Positions 35,721 to 48,624 of a stretch of DNA of 64,000 bases are shown one piece after another. The position numbers were made by a program, and so were the translations under genes. The notes beneath the pieces are model-generated. The model saw nothing but the letters and a program-made list of their open reading frames with translations, had not been told where the DNA came from and ran no database searches. The number at the start of each line of letters is the position of its first letter. Within the stretch, counting starts at the first letter, position 1. The DNA is taken from contig JACTAT010000016.1 in the NCBI GenBank assembly GCA_014526335.1, positions 3,283,722 through 3,347,721 on the forward strand, given 5' to 3'. This DNA comes from Chrysaora quinquecirrha. Its lineage: Eukaryota > Cnidaria > Scyphozoa > Semaeostomeae > Pelagiidae.

Positions 35721-37860
35721 CAAGTATGATTTCTGATTTATTAACTCTTTAAGGTTTACGCCATTCCTTAAATCATTGCACAACTGTACTATCATTGCAC
35801 AAATATCAGCGCATTTTGAGAGCACGTTCTGTCGCAAGCGTTTCAGAAGCTTTCTCAGATCTCAGATATCTAAAATGTCTTTCAAAAAGGCTTAAAACTA
35901 TTGTTCAGTGAACCTTTGAGAGCGATTGAACAGGCTTTAGATTTTCATGAAAGACTAAGTTAGGCCAGAAAAGTTTCCACATTCCTCAGAGCACATTTCT
36001 TCGTGTAAGTATCGTAACGTACCTTTGTAAACATCAACACAAGACAAGATGGCTTCGGTTAGTCTCAGGCTCTCATCTCTGTTCTTGTACATAGTTGCAC
36101 TTATGTTGTATTTGTGAATATTACCAGAAAATAGATGTATATATACAAACAGAATATCTAGATGCCTATTAAGTCTGTCTAATGTATGATACTTGTATAC
36201 AATTTCTTCTGCCATGTTGACACAATGTCACCCCTCTTCTTGAACAAACATTGCTCTTCTTAAGATCTTCTTAAAGAAACAGCAGGGAGGCCAGGCAAGA
36301 TAGTAATATTATTGTACTTCAGCACACCAACCTATTTACTGTGGTGGTTGTACTGTAGTTCAGGGATCACAGTAGCAACTACGAAAATTGTCATAAACTC
36401 GTGTGAGAGCAGTTTAAGCAGGATTGTAGAGCTTCGGAGGAGAGCAGTTTGAGCAGAGGGGGTCTTTGGAAGGCTGAACCCCCTAGTTATTGATACAAAT
36501 TGTGGATGTTTTGATATTGGTGTTTTTCCACTTGTTATCTCTATCAGCTGTACGTTACTGAATTTGTTTGAGACAGGTTGTAATTGCTCTATAGTTCCAA
36601 ACAAACAAAGAAATTATTTGTCTTCAACGAATCCACTTTTTTAATAAGCAACTGGACTTTTGGTCCAGCCCTCAATGTTGCTTAATATGTCTAGTATTTC
36701 AGCCCTCACAGAATGACTGGTATCCCCTAAAAACTCTTGCTTATTGACCATCTGCTTTTTTAAAAAAGTGTCAACTTTGAGATGCCAAAGTGATGTGATG
36801 TTTTCTGATGATTTTTTATCCAACTTTGCTAGTGCGCATGACTTTTTGCCTCTCAGATGGTGGAACGTTTGCTCAAGACTTACTGTTCGTTACCCCTACC
36901 CCTGTTGTTTATCCCCCCAAATAAGAATGAGGAACGGAACTTTCTACTCAAGCGAGGACCATTCATCGAATCGTCCATACCTACCCGACTCGTTAGAACC
37001 TAATCGTACAATTGTCGTCAAAAATGTTGGGACACTTTTTCACAATTTTCTCTTTCACTAATTATACCCCCAACTCAATGTTGGGGAAATGGCAGCTCAT
37101 CAGTGACTCCAACATTGAGTCAGGGGAGGGGTCACTTACTCTATCAGAACGGGGTTTTCAAGAGAAACCTTGCTAATGGAGAGGTTTACTCGATGAGATA
37201 AAGAATCTCATGTACATGTTGCGTTGCAGATAGCGAATTGTTCCCAAATTATTTGCAAGGATTGTAGCTATAAAGAAGAGCTCTTTAAGATTGACATGAA
37301 ATTCTCAACGCCATCACAGGAGTATCTTGAAGAGACTAAATTTCTCAAAATGCCATTTATTATTACTCGTTCAATGCTCTGAACTTAAGTCTTTTAAGCC
37401 AGAAGACGGAAGCCCTTAATCTTGAGTTAAAACTCTTAAAATCCACTTTACTAACTGTCCGATTCGTAGAAAAATATTGCAAGAGACAATTGATGATAAC
37501 AAACTGTGAAACCAAATTTTTTCTTCCTCCTGACACGCCTTGTGTTATATGAAAGAGAACCAGAGGGAAGGCAACATTTTCACTAGCTTCAGCAAAGTAT
37601 CGATTTCGTTCTTCTTACCGCAGATATAAACAGCTTAGCTTCTCTTAAGCTAACTGGCTGTCTTTCTAAACCTCTCAATGTTGCTCTTCTGTGAAATAGG
37701 GTCCCATACTTTTTTAAGAAAATCAGTTAAATATGTCTTAAGGTTAGCTGTTTTGATTTTTCTCCTATTTTCATGGTGAATAGTTCTACATACAGAGCGT
37801 CGTCTACTTTGACAACAAAACATACTTTAACATACAAACAAAACATTGTTCTAATTATAA
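35721..37860. other. Intergenic region after TTC21B
   Basis: No gene that I can support. Short minus-strand ORFs at 36215-35955, 36604-36332 and 36823-36641 are not recognised. The last ends beside a palindromic TGGACCAAAAGTCCA motif, a version of which recurs at about 57970-58000, suggesting a dispersed repeat. Confidence 0.4.
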
Positions 37861-37867
37861 GAAGCAG

Positions 37868-38125
37868 TTAATACGAAGCCTTTATTAGATCTATCAATAT
37901 CGAAGTTAAAATGCTACTTTTAAGGTAAGTAGCAACTGTTCTCATAAGGACTGCATTCTCATTGGGATTGGACATTGTGGAGTTAAATTTAGGCTTCCGG
38001 GGTAGCAGTGCAAAGTTACGGGAATGAGAAGTAAAGGCATCAATAAGATTTTCACGTTCCTCTGAGTGGCTGGACATTTGAGAAGGAAATGTAGGGTATT
38101 TGTAGGGAGAGTTAAATATTTCCTG
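37868..38125 (-). pseudogene. Decayed LINE reverse-transcriptase protein, C-terminal end
   Basis: Two overlapping minus-strand frames together read NTLHFLLKCP then HSEERENLIDAF. This is the typical zinc-knuckle-like end of non-LTR retrotransposon ORF2 proteins. A frameshift separates them and nothing upstream is intact. It is a dead 3' fragment. Confidence 0.55.
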
Positions 38126-39338
38126 TAGAAATGCAACCCTTCCTAAACTATGAGAATGCTAAAGCTCGTGGACGGCAAAAATGGCAGAGACGCTCACAGC
38201 AGCAACCTAACACAACGCTTGCACCCCCAATGAAATCCCAATGACAAGTTCATTCATAATCAATCTCAGGTAGCATTATCTCAAGAGATTTAATATATTT
38301 GGTCTTGATTCAGATTATCTGGCGCTCCAGCCGCTCTAGATTTTCCTATCTTATTCTCCTTGCAACTTTCCTTTGAAACTCAAAGGTAGACCTCCTCTAT
38401 ACCTCTCTCTATTAAGTTGTGCCACATCAAGAACCATTGCTTGGAATGAGGCAATTGCTAGTTCTCCTCCATCCCCACTCTTTTCCCTTACTGTATGTTT
38501 TTGTCCTGGAGAGAAATCTAACGGTTCCATATGGAACATGCCATGCCATCTATCTTCTTCATAGAAAGAAAAGCCTTTGACTTTCGGGTAAACAGTCACC
38601 TTTAGATAAACCGGCCTTTAACTTTCTCATCAACGACCGTCATGGGTATGGGTAGCGAAGCCTTGATACACCCCTTGTAGGAAATGAACTGGAGAAGAGC
38701 TAGGGGCACTCCTTTCTTTATTGATAGTTGGTTTTACAAATAGCCACGTCCCAAAGCTAATACATACGCGTAGCACTTCCTATGTTTGGCACACCAAACT
38801 TTTTTACAGAGAAGGAATTTCCATAAGAATAAGCTTGTTGTAGCTATCTTGCGCCGATTCGTAACGTTCAGTTGAAAAATATTATGCAAGTTAGTTTTGT
38901 CGATCTGAACAGCTAAAGTGAAGCTCTTGAAAATATCAGCTGAAATCTCACTGAAAGCTATAGTAGATAGGACACTATTTCTTGGAGGCATAAACAGTAC
39001 AATAAAGATATTGTGGACGTGAACGTTTCGTCTGAAAATAAGAGAAAATTCAACTAATTCTGCAGACGTTAGCTGTGGTCCCAGGTCAGACAAATTCTCA
39101 GCCGCAAAAGACAGAGAAAAGGGGATCAAATCCCGCCCCCCACACAAAGAGACAGCCGACTATGAACGACAGCTTCTCTAACAGGAAAGGATTGTGACTT
39201 GACAAGCTGAGAGAGACAAATTTAAGTTATGGAAGGTTTTTTAATCAGTTAGTTGCTGTCAAACTAGGCAAGAGTAAAGACTCCGATCTACAACACAGTT
39301 TCAAACTGCAAGATACTTTCAAACTGCAAGTGCACAAT
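38126..39338. other. Upstream region of twist, with unrecognised ORFs
   Basis: Minus-strand open frames at 38599-38351 and 39147-38734 lack an initial ATG and any recognisable domain. The second sits about 190 bp from the twist start, divergently. No clear TATA box was seen for twist. The twist promoter presumably lies here, but I cannot locate it. Confidence 0.35.
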
Positions 39339-40121
39339 ATGTGGGCAGAGCAAGCAACCTTCAATGCTGGAAATTACTTGCCTTTTCATGGGATTGGAGA
39401 GAGTAATGCCAAAAGAACGCTGCCTTATCAAAATGAGTATATAGATTTCAACAATAGAGCTGCATATGACTTATCCAGCTCCACGTTGCAGCCACGATTG
39501 GATCCTAAATCTTCCAATGTAGATATGCTATCAAGAGTGTCCTTATCACATCCTCAAGCGAGCAATTTCGAAATGCAAAGTCGGAGATTTTCAACTTTCG
39601 ACGGTTTCGAGACACAAGATTACGCCTCTTCGAAGCTGAAAAGACCGCGAAAAAGACAGCGTAACAACAGTATTAAAAGCGAATCGAATTCAGAAACGAC
39701 AGGCTCCGAAGAAGATGTTAACGACCATCGAACTCTAGCGAACGTGCGAGAGCGACAACGTACACAAGCGCTGAATGACGCTTTTAACGCTCTACGTCGC
39801 ATTATACCGACACTGCCTTCGGATAAATTATCGAAGATACAGACACTGCGATTAGCGACGAAATACATCGACTTTCTCTGGCAAGTGCTGAGTAATGATG
39901 AAATGAGTCCCAACGCTGCTGCAAGTTGCTTCTTTATCGCCCATGAAAAACTGAGTTACGCTTTCAGCGTCTGGAGAATGGAAGGGGCATGGGGTAATGG
40001 GGGCAATGATGACAACTCAAATGACAAAGAGATAAACAATGAATATAATGTTTATGAATACAGAGATCGATGTCAAGGACAACAAATAATGCAAACAAAT
40101 CAGACCGGACAGTTTATGTAA
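39339..40121 (+). CDS. twist: Twist family bHLH transcription factor
   Basis: A single exon, 260 residues from ATG at 39339; the frame is open a few codons upstream but only with a GTG. A basic stretch (KRPRKRQR) precedes the bHLH domain, roughly residues 130-183: [20 protein letters not shown], then [20 protein letters not shown]. The C-terminal WR box [14 protein letters not shown] is intact; as I recall it is diagnostic for Twist rather than other class II bHLH factors. An N/D-rich tail follows. It is nuclear, binding E-boxes as a dimer, and in animals is linked with mesoderm, muscle or mesenchyme fates. It lies 3.6 kb downstream of TTC21B on the same strand, next to the right inverted arm. 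Confidence 0.96.
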   Translation: MWAEQATFNAGNYLPFHGIGESNAKRTLPYQNEYIDFNNRAAYDLSSSTLQPRLDPKSSNVDMLSRVSLSHPQASNFEMQSRRFSTFDGFETQDYASSKLKRPRKRQRNNSIKSESNSETTGSEEDVNDHRTLANVRERQRTQALNDAFNALRRIIPTLPSDKLSKIQTLRLATKYIDFLWQVLSNDEMSPNAAASCFFIAHEKLSYAFSVWRMEGAWGNGGNDDNSNDKEINNEYNVYEYRDRCQGQQIMQTNQTGQFM

Positions 40122-40834
40122 GAAGGTAAACAATCTGTGACTATGAGTAAACAATTCATTTACTTTGTTTATCGTGTAATCACTCATTTACACCTTAACT
40201 GTGTTATTTGGTTCTTTTCACTTCATATGCTTATAAAGTTTCAATGTTGTATTTAGGCTCATTTTAGATGTATTTTATTTAGGTGTATTTTAGTGTAAAT
40301 TATCATGTTAATGTCTGAGAAGTGAGAGGCGCAGTACTGAAATTTTATCAAGCTTTCCCATCATTTTTTTCTATGAAAGTGCCTTAGCAGTTTTAAAGAC
40401 TCAGACATACTGTAGAAATGCTATAGACAAACTTTACTAAGAGTTTCAATGATGACTATCGGGAATAGTATTAGAGCCAGAAGAGAGCCTTGAGGTGAGG
40501 GAATTCAAAGGGAGAAACAAATATCGAAGCTCTGCCAGAAATTTTTCTTTTTTGTTCTAAATCCATTTTAGCACCGAGAAGTAGAAGTTTGTTTCGTTTT
40601 CAATCTTACGCGCTGTTTTTATATGAATAAGGTTTACACGTTATTTTAATAGGAACACTTGGCTTCGATTTCAGCCTGCCTGTTTCTTATTTTTGAAGCG
40701 ATTTTTCACTAACTTGTCACCCCCTACCTTTCTCGAAAACATGTTTAAAATGCGTTTCGGGGGAAGGGCTTAACGCTGGTAAACTTTGCTTGTGCGTAGC
40801 TCAAATAGTTTCGGAGATAGCAAAAAAATTTGAC
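40122..40834. other. 3' flank of twist
   Basis: AT-rich, no ORF of note, presumably the 3' UTR and spacer. The inverted-duplication homology begins at about 40835, the point equivalent to the left arm's edge at the N gap, so the true homology may start earlier. Confidence 0.5.
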
Positions 40835-41394
40835 CCAAATTTCAGTCATTTCTTTTTAATGAGCTCCTAGCGAGGTTTCTATAAATTGAAATTGTCGCTT
40901 TGGATGAGTTAAGAATAATAACAACATACAGTAGGCTCTTTTCCAGCTTCGGTTGCTATCATGTTCACATTCCTAATTTCAAAGTTGAGCTTCGAAATCG
41001 AAAGTGGCGGGCTTTTTTTCTAATTATTTCTTGATTAATGGTTTAATGTGTTATGTCATGAGAACGTGTAGGTATGCAATGATATCACGAAACCCTGCTT
41101 GATCTCATTGGGTCTCGCGACCGTAACAGTGTATTTAATCCTGCATATTAATAGAGTGACAAGCTTCTTTCAACGATATCAAAAATACCACAATCCCTTG
41201 ATCAAGATGCAGGTGAAAAAGCAACTTGACAGCTGCTTACGAATGCTCGCGTAGCTACATCTTAGGAGTCCTCTGCATACCTTGCATTCGACACACAGTC
41301 AATAGAATGCACTGGCCAAGCAAGCCTTGGACATACATTGCCTTGGAAGATGGTTGCTTAGATAGCTAGATGTTAACTGCGGTTCTACTTTTGC

Positions 41395-42105
41395 GCTTGG
41401 GTTCTCCCATGGGTGGTTCTTCAAGGATCATTCTTTGCTCCAGTGATGATTATTTTGCATACGCTTCTGATGTTTATTTTGCATACGCTTCTGATGTTTA
41501 TTTTGCATACGTTTATTTTGCATACTACAATGCAGCTTTCGTTTTCCAGCCTGCAAATGTTTCAGTTGCAAACGTTTCAGCTTTTACTCCTCTGAAAGAG
41601 GTAGAGTTATGCTCTGAGATATATTTATATATATATTTGTTTTATTTTTTCTTTGGGGTTCTCCAAAGATCATTTTTTGCTCCAATGACTTTTATTTTGC
41701 ATGCGCTTCTAACATGTCCAAAATGAACCTTTCTTTGTCCATCTTGCAGATGTTTCAGCTTTACTGAATTACTAAGAATTAGGCTCTGAGATACACTGCT
41801 AATGGTACATATCTGATTTATTTTTTGCTTTGGGGTTCTCCAAGGATCATTCTTTGCTCCAATGATGTTTAATCTGCATGCACTTCTAACACGTCTACAA
41901 TGCACCTTTTTTGTCCATCTTGCAAATATTTCAGCTCTACTGAAAAAGGTAGAATTAGGCCCTAAAAAGCATCGCCAGACTTATTTTAATTACTTTTATT
42001 TTTTGGAGCTCCCCAAGGATCATTCTTTGCAATGGTGTTTATTTTGTCTACTTCGATGTCTTTTTTCTTTCATCTTTCAAGATTTCCCTAAAGCTAACTT
42101 TCTCT
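41395..42105. repeat. About 175-bp tandem array, right arm
   Basis: Four to five units with CCAAGGATCATTCTTTGCTCC, the reverse complement of the left array. A short 21-bp sub-repeat (GCATACGCTTCTGATGTTTA) occurs near 41460-41520. Confidence 0.88.
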
Positions 42106-43982
42106 GACTTTCTGCTTGCAAGTTGTTCTCTGAAAAAGCGAAGCACTTAAAAGGAGCAGCACTGTTGTACCTAACAATCGAGTCTATTCGGTGTTCTCCA
42201 AGGATGTTTCCTTTTTCCGATCCTGTTTCTTCTGCATATGCATATGCACCTAAAATGCTATTACTTGCAGCAAACGAGGTGTTTCCTGTCCCAAACAACA
42301 AATTTTAAAACACATGGAGTTCTTATTCAGAGAAATAAGTACAAAATCTTGAAAGAGTTATTGACATTTTATTGGGCTTCATTTCGTATGAACTTCGGAG
42401 CGAATATAAATTGTTTTTATGCCCGGCTCAATCGATCAAGGGAACTAAAGCTTACGAATTGCATGTGCTGTTGTAGAAAATTATGATTTCAGGTACTCAA
42501 AAACAATTTTGCAAACTACTAGCTACATTTCTTTGCAAAATCTGCAGAAAGCTGTTTAAAAACTTTGATCGATATATGTTAATCGAAAATCGTAAACCAG
42601 AGTCTCAAAATGATGTACAATTCGTAGAAATTTCAAAATCTTTGTTTATGAGGTATACAATGTGATAATTCTTATTAATTGTGTATCTAAAGTCGATAAC
42701 TTCTCACTCATCAAAACCATAGTTCCCGGAGTTCCACATAATTACGATAAAGGATAGCGTAACTCAGATTAACGCTTGCGAGGAATATTACTGTGCTGTG
42801 ATTGGTGACAATCAATATGCATAAACTTTCTTTAAACGTTATTAAAAGTAACTAATAAGCAACCGGTTAAAACAACTAGGGCTAGGATCACATACATGTT
42901 TAGCAACTTGAGTAAGGGCTCAGCAAAGAAGCTGTAAGCCAAGTAGAACTACCATTTTAACAGGAAAAGCGCCAAAATTTGATTCCTTTATAACAAAATG
43001 TACCGAGTGCTTGCTAAGAGATTCACTTCAAAGAAACTCCAAGGGCTGAAATGTCAGATATTTCAAGCACACTAGACTTGTATCGCTTTTGAAATGAATG
43101 ACTAGGAGGCTCAGACTAGAAATAGAACTATACAAGGACACTAGGTTTAGTGATCTCGGTTCGGTGTTAATCTCGGTCTGATGATTGTTAACTAGGACTC
43201 AGGCAATAAGTCTAGGCTTAATGTACTGTATAATTAAAAAAGAGTGTATAACTCCGCAATGTGATGCAACTTAGGACATAGACATATTACCCGAGTCCCC
43301 GTTGTCGCTTCGAGACTGACACTGAAATGAGATCGCTAAAACTGGTAGTTTGAGCTTCCAGCAGTTCAATTCAATAGCAGTATCTACGACCCGGTGGTAA
43401 GTTTAGGTAGGACGCAGGCGTGAAGGGAAGTCAGTGCTCAACCCCCCTCAGCAACTGAACCGTTGTTGCTGTAAAGGTTGCTGTTCCTGTGTGCAAAAAG
43501 TAGACGAATGAAGTCAGTCTAGAATAGGTCTGTCCAGTGAATGCGTTAACAGTGCTGTGTGCCTTAGAGTAAACTATTCAATTCAATGTTTGAAGTTTGC
43601 TTTCTAAGCGCTTTTATTTTTCATCTCAATTATAAGACCATAAATCACACCAGTTAAAAGATATGTTTAAGGTCTTTGGATCATAGAAGCTGTATATAAG
43701 AGATTTTAACCAACTGTCCAAAAGTATAAAATACTAAAATGTGCTCGGCGGGAAAAACCGCAAGAGGAAGGGGAGGAAAACGTGGCTAGGACGCATTTCT
43801 AGTTACGACGTGTTTTTTTAATTCGTGTTTCCTTTTTAAACTGCTAAATTTAGTATTTTCTTTGATGCTGGCTTATCGGGTTTTCGTAGAGTTGAAATGA
43901 ATATTCTGAGAACGGAAAAGAATCACATTAAAACGAGACAGTATCAAAAGGGCAACTGTTTTGACGGCGGTCAACATCGGAG
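42106..43982. other. Non-coding right-arm segment
   Basis: Aligns with 8263-10115. No gene seen. Confidence 0.5.
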
Positions 43983-44430
43983 CGATTTTGAACAGGGACG
44001 TCGAGGCTGGGAGTGAAAGGGGACGCTGAGGCTTGGAGCGAACAGGGGCATCGAGGCTTGGAGTGAACAAGGACGTCGAGGCTTGTAGTGAAAGGGGACG
44101 TTGAGGCTGAAACTGAGCAATGACGTCTAGGCTAGGAGCGAGCAGAGATGCTGAGGCTAGGAGTGAACAAGGAAGTCGAGGCTGGGATTAAAATGGACGT
44201 CGAAGCTGGGAGTGAACGAAGATGTCAAGGCTTAGAGTCAGAAGAGATGCCGAGGCTATGAATAAATAGGGATGTCTGGGCGGGTGTTGAACAAGGCCGT
44301 TGAGACTGGGAATGAATGGGGACGTCGAGGCTGGGAGTCAACAGAGAGGTTGAGGGGATGAACAGGAGCGTCGAGACTAGGAGTGAACGAAGATATCAAG
44401 GCTGGGACTGACGAGGCTCGAGGTTTTGGC
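43983..44430. repeat. GGACGTCGAGGC minisatellite
   Basis: The counterpart of 7905-8262, somewhat longer, with units of about 30 bp. Confidence 0.88.
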
Positions 44431-44528
44431 CTAGCAACTGATGGCAGAGGCTTTAGCCCTCCCTTTAATGCAGATGTCATATTACAGATATAAATAATTG
44501 AAAAGCTGATGCTTTAAAAGATTCATTA

Positions 44529-44879
44529 TCAATTCGAGTTCTGGTCTGCGCACTGCCTCGTTTTCAGTTCCAACAGCGCAGATAAAATCGTCTTAATTTC
44601 TTCCAAGCCTCTTCTTTCTTGAATACCAGTCATGGTAACATTTGATAATTTTTGTTTTGCATCGTTTAAAAGTCCTTTTGCTTTGTCTGAAATATTTTCC
44701 TCCATACTGTTTTTAATCTGAAGAAGGTCTATAATTTCTTTCACGTCTATAATAACTTTTTCTATATCTTCTAAGACACTTGTTACCCCAATCAGGATTT
44801 TCATTGTTGTTGCTAAAAGCCCTGGGAGCTCCTTTAGCAATAACTTGCAGTCTTTGACCAACGCTAATGTGTTTCCCAT
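44529..44879 (-). CDS. Unrecognised 116-residue helical protein, right copy
   Basis: Same length as the product at 7466-7816, starting MGNTLALVKDC. Differences by eye are I5L, D60E, K62N, V65D, A81V, N84T and L98I. About half of the base changes are silent and there are no indels. It has no signal peptide or known domain. It faces the array at 44925-45375, as the left copy faces its own. Confidence 0.5.
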   Translation of the reverse strand: MGNTLALVKDCKLLLKELPGLLATTMKILIGVTSVLEDIEKVIIDVKEIIDLLQIKNSMEENISDKAKGLLNDAKQKLSNVTMTGIQERRGLEEIKTILSALLELKTRQCADQNSN

Positions 44880-44924
44880 GGTATTCTTGTAAAGGGTAGT
44901 ATTCAGATCCTTGAAACGTTGTTA

Positions 44925-45375
44925 TTGAGTGGCTACGGTGATGATGATTATGCTGTTGTTGATGTTGTTGTTCTTTCTTTTTTGTTTCTATGTTGATATT
45001 GTTGTTGAGGTTGCTGTTGTTGTTGAGGTTGATGTTGTTGTTGCTGTTGTTTTTGAAGATGCTATTGTTATTGAATTTGCTTTTGCTGTTGAAGTTGCTG
45101 TTGTTGTTGAAGCTGCTGTTGTTGTTGAAGTTGTTATTTCGTTGAAGTTGCTGTTGTTGCTGAAGTTGCTTTTTTTGAAGTTGTTGTTGTTGTTGAAGTT
45201 GCTGTTGTTGTTGAAGTTGCCGTTGTTATTCAAGTTTCTGTAGTTGTTCAAGTTACTGTTGTTTTTGAAGTTACTTTTTTGTTGAAGTTGATGTTGTTGA
45301 AGTTGCTTTTGTTAATGAAGTTGCTGTTGTTGTTGTATTTTCTGATGCTTTTTGTTGTTGTTGTTGACAAATTTT
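44925..45375. repeat. GTT/GTTGAAGTT array
   Basis: The counterpart of 6790-7425. N- and T-rich ORFs are artefacts of the repeat. Confidence 0.9.
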
Positions 45376-45782
45376 TTTTATTGTTATTGTAGTTGAACGT
45401 GTTTTGTTTTCCTTATCTTTTTGCCTAAGTATATTTCATTGAAGGCTTCCAGAGTCAGCTCTGCTTTAACAAAATGTCCCACTTTGTAGCCATAGAAAAA
45501 TGGCCTATATCGAACTTTGCTCTCTTGCAAAATGTTTTGTAGACTTTCTACGTATTTTTTGTTATTTTCTTTCAATTTTACCCTTCTTTATCTGCCAGAA
45601 CTACCACTTTTCGTCTCTGGAACTAGTAAGAAACCAAAATGTTCATGTCATCGTGCTCTTGGAGCTTTCTCTGGTATATAGATACAGATTTACGGCACTC
45701 TGAAAACGTTCCCTCCTGTTTCAGTTTTACGTGTCTTCTATCAATTTGTTTTTAAGCTTCAAAGTCGACCTAAAATTTCTCT

Positions 45783-46175
45783 TTAAAACTTTGTATTTCT
45801 TTTTATAATCTGGTTTTTAAAAATCATCAATTCGACTTGGAAAATAAGTGATTTCGCGCTAGCCATTTGTTTTGAAACGCTTGCCGAATGTTTTTTAAAC
45901 AACCACCTGTAATAGGGAAGCGACATAACAACAAATCCTATTTTAAGCTTCTGAAGACCCTTGTTAACATTGATATTTTCAAAACTAAGCTTATTGAAGC
46001 AATTATAAGGATTTTTGTGTAAAAAACGAAAATATTTGGGGAAATGGAAGAAAAAGTACGTGGAAAAGCTAAAAAATTTACTCGTTAAGAGAAGGCCATT
46101 GATTTGGAATTGTGATTCGTTTATCAATATTAAGTCATGCCACCTGCTAACCTTTGGACTCTTTGAGGAGCTCAT
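45783..46175 (-). CDS. Unrecognised ORF conserved in both arms, right copy
   Basis: 130 residues from MSSSKSP, pairing with 6024-6386. The C-terminus is longer because the stop differs. No recognised domain; coding status is uncertain. Confidence 0.25.
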   Translation of the reverse strand: MSSSKSPKVSRWHDLILINESQFQINGLLLTSKFFSFSTYFFFHFPKYFRFLHKNPYNCFNKLSFENINVNKGLQKLKIGFVVMSLPYYRWLFKKHSASVSKQMASAKSLIFQVELMIFKNQIIKRNTKF

Positions 46176-46254
46176 ATTAAAATATCAAGGCTTGTGGAAT
46201 CTGTGCAAGACTTACGTGACGGAAGAGGAAGAACAAAAACTCATACGCGGGCTT

Positions 46255-46870
46255 CGATACTGTATGCATAATTCCCGGGGTTGGAGGGTACTTCAATATG
46301 TGAATAGTCTTTGAGTTGTAGAAAACTTCAAAATTGCGATGAATAGCGATGCCCGGTATGCCCGAAAATGATTCCGCTATTCATCGCTACTTCAATATGT
46401 AGACATACTGGACGTGCCGCTCATATGGATGGGTTTTTTCGACTGAAATTCGCTACACATGGGTCTGATATTCTGCTCGATTCTGGTTGATGGGTTGGTA
46501 TTTTAGGATTTTCTTTCTTATAGGTCCCATTATCATTTACTGCAAAGTGGCTGACAACCTTTCTACTTGTCATTTTGCTTTCGAAACGACGAATTAGCAG
46601 CAACAACAGAGCTCGGTCACATTGATTGCAAAGAATCGCCGTCAGATTCGATTTTGCGAGAATTCTCGTGAATTCTAGCACTGTAAAAGGGTTTTAAAAT
46701 CAACCAAATTCATACACAAGGGCTTGACATTTCCCGATTTTCATGCAAATGGGTCAGAAATCCTTGAAAATCCTATCATACAAATGGGTCCTTTTGTCAA
46801 AGTCCAGATTCACGTCTAATCATGGACACATTGAAGTACCCCCCGAGCCATAATTATGCGACTGTAAAGA
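46255..46870. mobile_element. Inverted-repeat element only in the right arm
   Basis: The ends at about 46258-46302 (GCATAATTCCCGGGGTTGGA) and 46815-46868 are imperfect reverse complements. Inside, 46336-46392 forms a hairpin from GCGATGAATAGCG facing CGCTATTCATCGC. The left arm has nothing equivalent, though a deletion there (near 5990) also touches this area. Confidence 0.6.
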
Positions 46871-46958
46871 TATGGTGGAATGAAAGCCAGGGTATATGCT
46901 TCTAGCAATGGAATTTTTGGTACAAAGACTTAATGGCTTGAATGACCTCTTAACAATG

Positions 46959-47349
46959 TACACTCTTTTTTTATAAGAACCAGGAAGTTTTGATCGTGTC
47001 CGGGTGTTCTTAAGTTTTCGCTTTTTTAGCCTGAAATGTTCTTAATCTGTTCTTAATTCCTCAGTTACTTGGACAGTTATACTGTATGTTTCAGTTCAGT
47101 GAATGTCTGGAATGGTAGTACTAGGTTTGTGTTAAAATGCAGCATGCTTGTCCATTTCTTTGTTCGCTTGCTTTTAAGATTCGGTTTGACTATCTTACTT
47201 TCATATTTAGCTGATTTACTTAGGGCTTATGAAAGGGCCAGCCTCAGCTTTTTCTTGAAATGTAAGACATTGATTGAACTTGAACTTATTCTTGTTTTGT
47301 TCTTAAAATCTGGGCAGAATCCAGGCTCGTGTTCTTATAAGAAAAAATA
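46959..47349 (+). mobile_element. ATAAGAAC-TIR MITE, copy 4
   Basis: The orthologous partner of 5596-5990. Here the left terminal repeat (TACACTCTTTTTTTATAAGA) is kept, and the right end is cut after GTGTTCTTATAAGAAAAAAT. Confidence 0.85.
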
Positions 47350-47374
47350 GCAACGCTGTAGCAATGTCCGAAGG

Positions 47375-47700
47375 ACGCTGATGAAGATGATAATAACGAT
47401 GAAGATGATGATAATAATGACGAAGATGACGAAGAAGAAGACAAAAATGATAAGAATGATGATTATGTTCATGGCTATGACGATGATGATGATGATGATG
47501 ATAATGATGATGATGATAATGATGATGATGATACGTGGTCATGTTGAAGAGGACAATGATGATCACCATCTTCAACATGATCATCATCGTCTTCAACACG
47601 ATCATCGATCTTCTTAAACAATGATGATCATTTTGAAGACGATGACTGGTGATGGTGATGATGATGATGATGATGATGATGATGGTGATCCATAATGATG
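47375..47700. repeat. GAT/GATGATAAT array
   Basis: A trinucleotide array specific to the right arm. Histidine-rich and methionine-rich ORFs are artefacts. Confidence 0.92.
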
Positions 47701-48329
47701 ATAATGCGAATGATGACATTGATGATCAGATGAACCTTTCCTGGAAGAATCCCAAAACTTTGAATCGAAAATCGAAATTCTGTAGTTACGTATACTGTAC
47801 TAATCAATTCGAACTCATCGGTTAAACTGTGTATGTAACAAATGAGTCCGTTCAGTGCACCGAAGCCTGTAATCTTCGTTTCAAATGATGAATTAAATTC
47901 TAGAACCTTCAAAAGCTATCATAAGAATTCGCATACTATGCAGATGACTATATTCGATCATTAGTAGCACTTAGAAGAATTGATTGCCAACTTTGAGTCA
48001 TTCATTTTCAGATGATTCTCGAAGCCGCAAACTGTTTTGCAAAAATTCTTCTGTTTAACTTGGCCACAATTTCTACTGCGCCACAATCTCCTCCTCTCTT
48101 CAGCACGAAAATATCTTATACCTGAGACGACTTCTAGAAACTTCTGACAATAACAACCCAATCAAATTGTATGAAAATATTTCAAAACAAGAAATCAAAT
48201 CAAATTAGATTCGAGCAACATTTTGCAATATTGTAGTCAAACCTTTTTTTCTAAGCTCGACCGAGCCGGCTTTTTTGCGAGAAAATCATGCTGTCAAATT
48301 TTTAGTTTCGAAAATCTTGATGTTAGAAT

Positions 48330-48405
48330 GTTCCTGCATAGTGGATCGAACTCACAACCCTTAGCCCAAAAATCAAGCGCATTATTCCACTGCGCTACAC
48401 TAACA
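48330..48405 (-). other. tRNA-like sequence (tRNA pseudogene or SINE head)
   Basis: The minus strand has TAGCGCAGTGGAATAATGCG (A-box-like) and GAGTTCGATCC (B-box). Stem pairing is incomplete. No counterpart on the left arm, so it came with the right-arm-specific segment. Confidence 0.5.
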
Positions 48406-48624
48406 GTTTATACTAATTGATGTTTTTGGCAAGCAATTGCATTTTGTTAATTATGCCCACTAACGACAACACTTAACGGCGATTTCAAAGTTTAATTCCT
48501 ATCATTTGTGGTTTTATCTTTTGTTACGCGGTTTGGCAGGAAAAAGCGTCTATATGCCTATCTATCTATTTTCTATGCGTACATGCGTTCCACGACACCG
48601 TTTTAATATGTCCTTCGGACATAA

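Noticed and set aside
47303..47719. Histidine-rich ORFs (also 56000-56443 and 59709-59969)
   Set aside because: Pure translations of GAT/CAT/GAA microsatellites.
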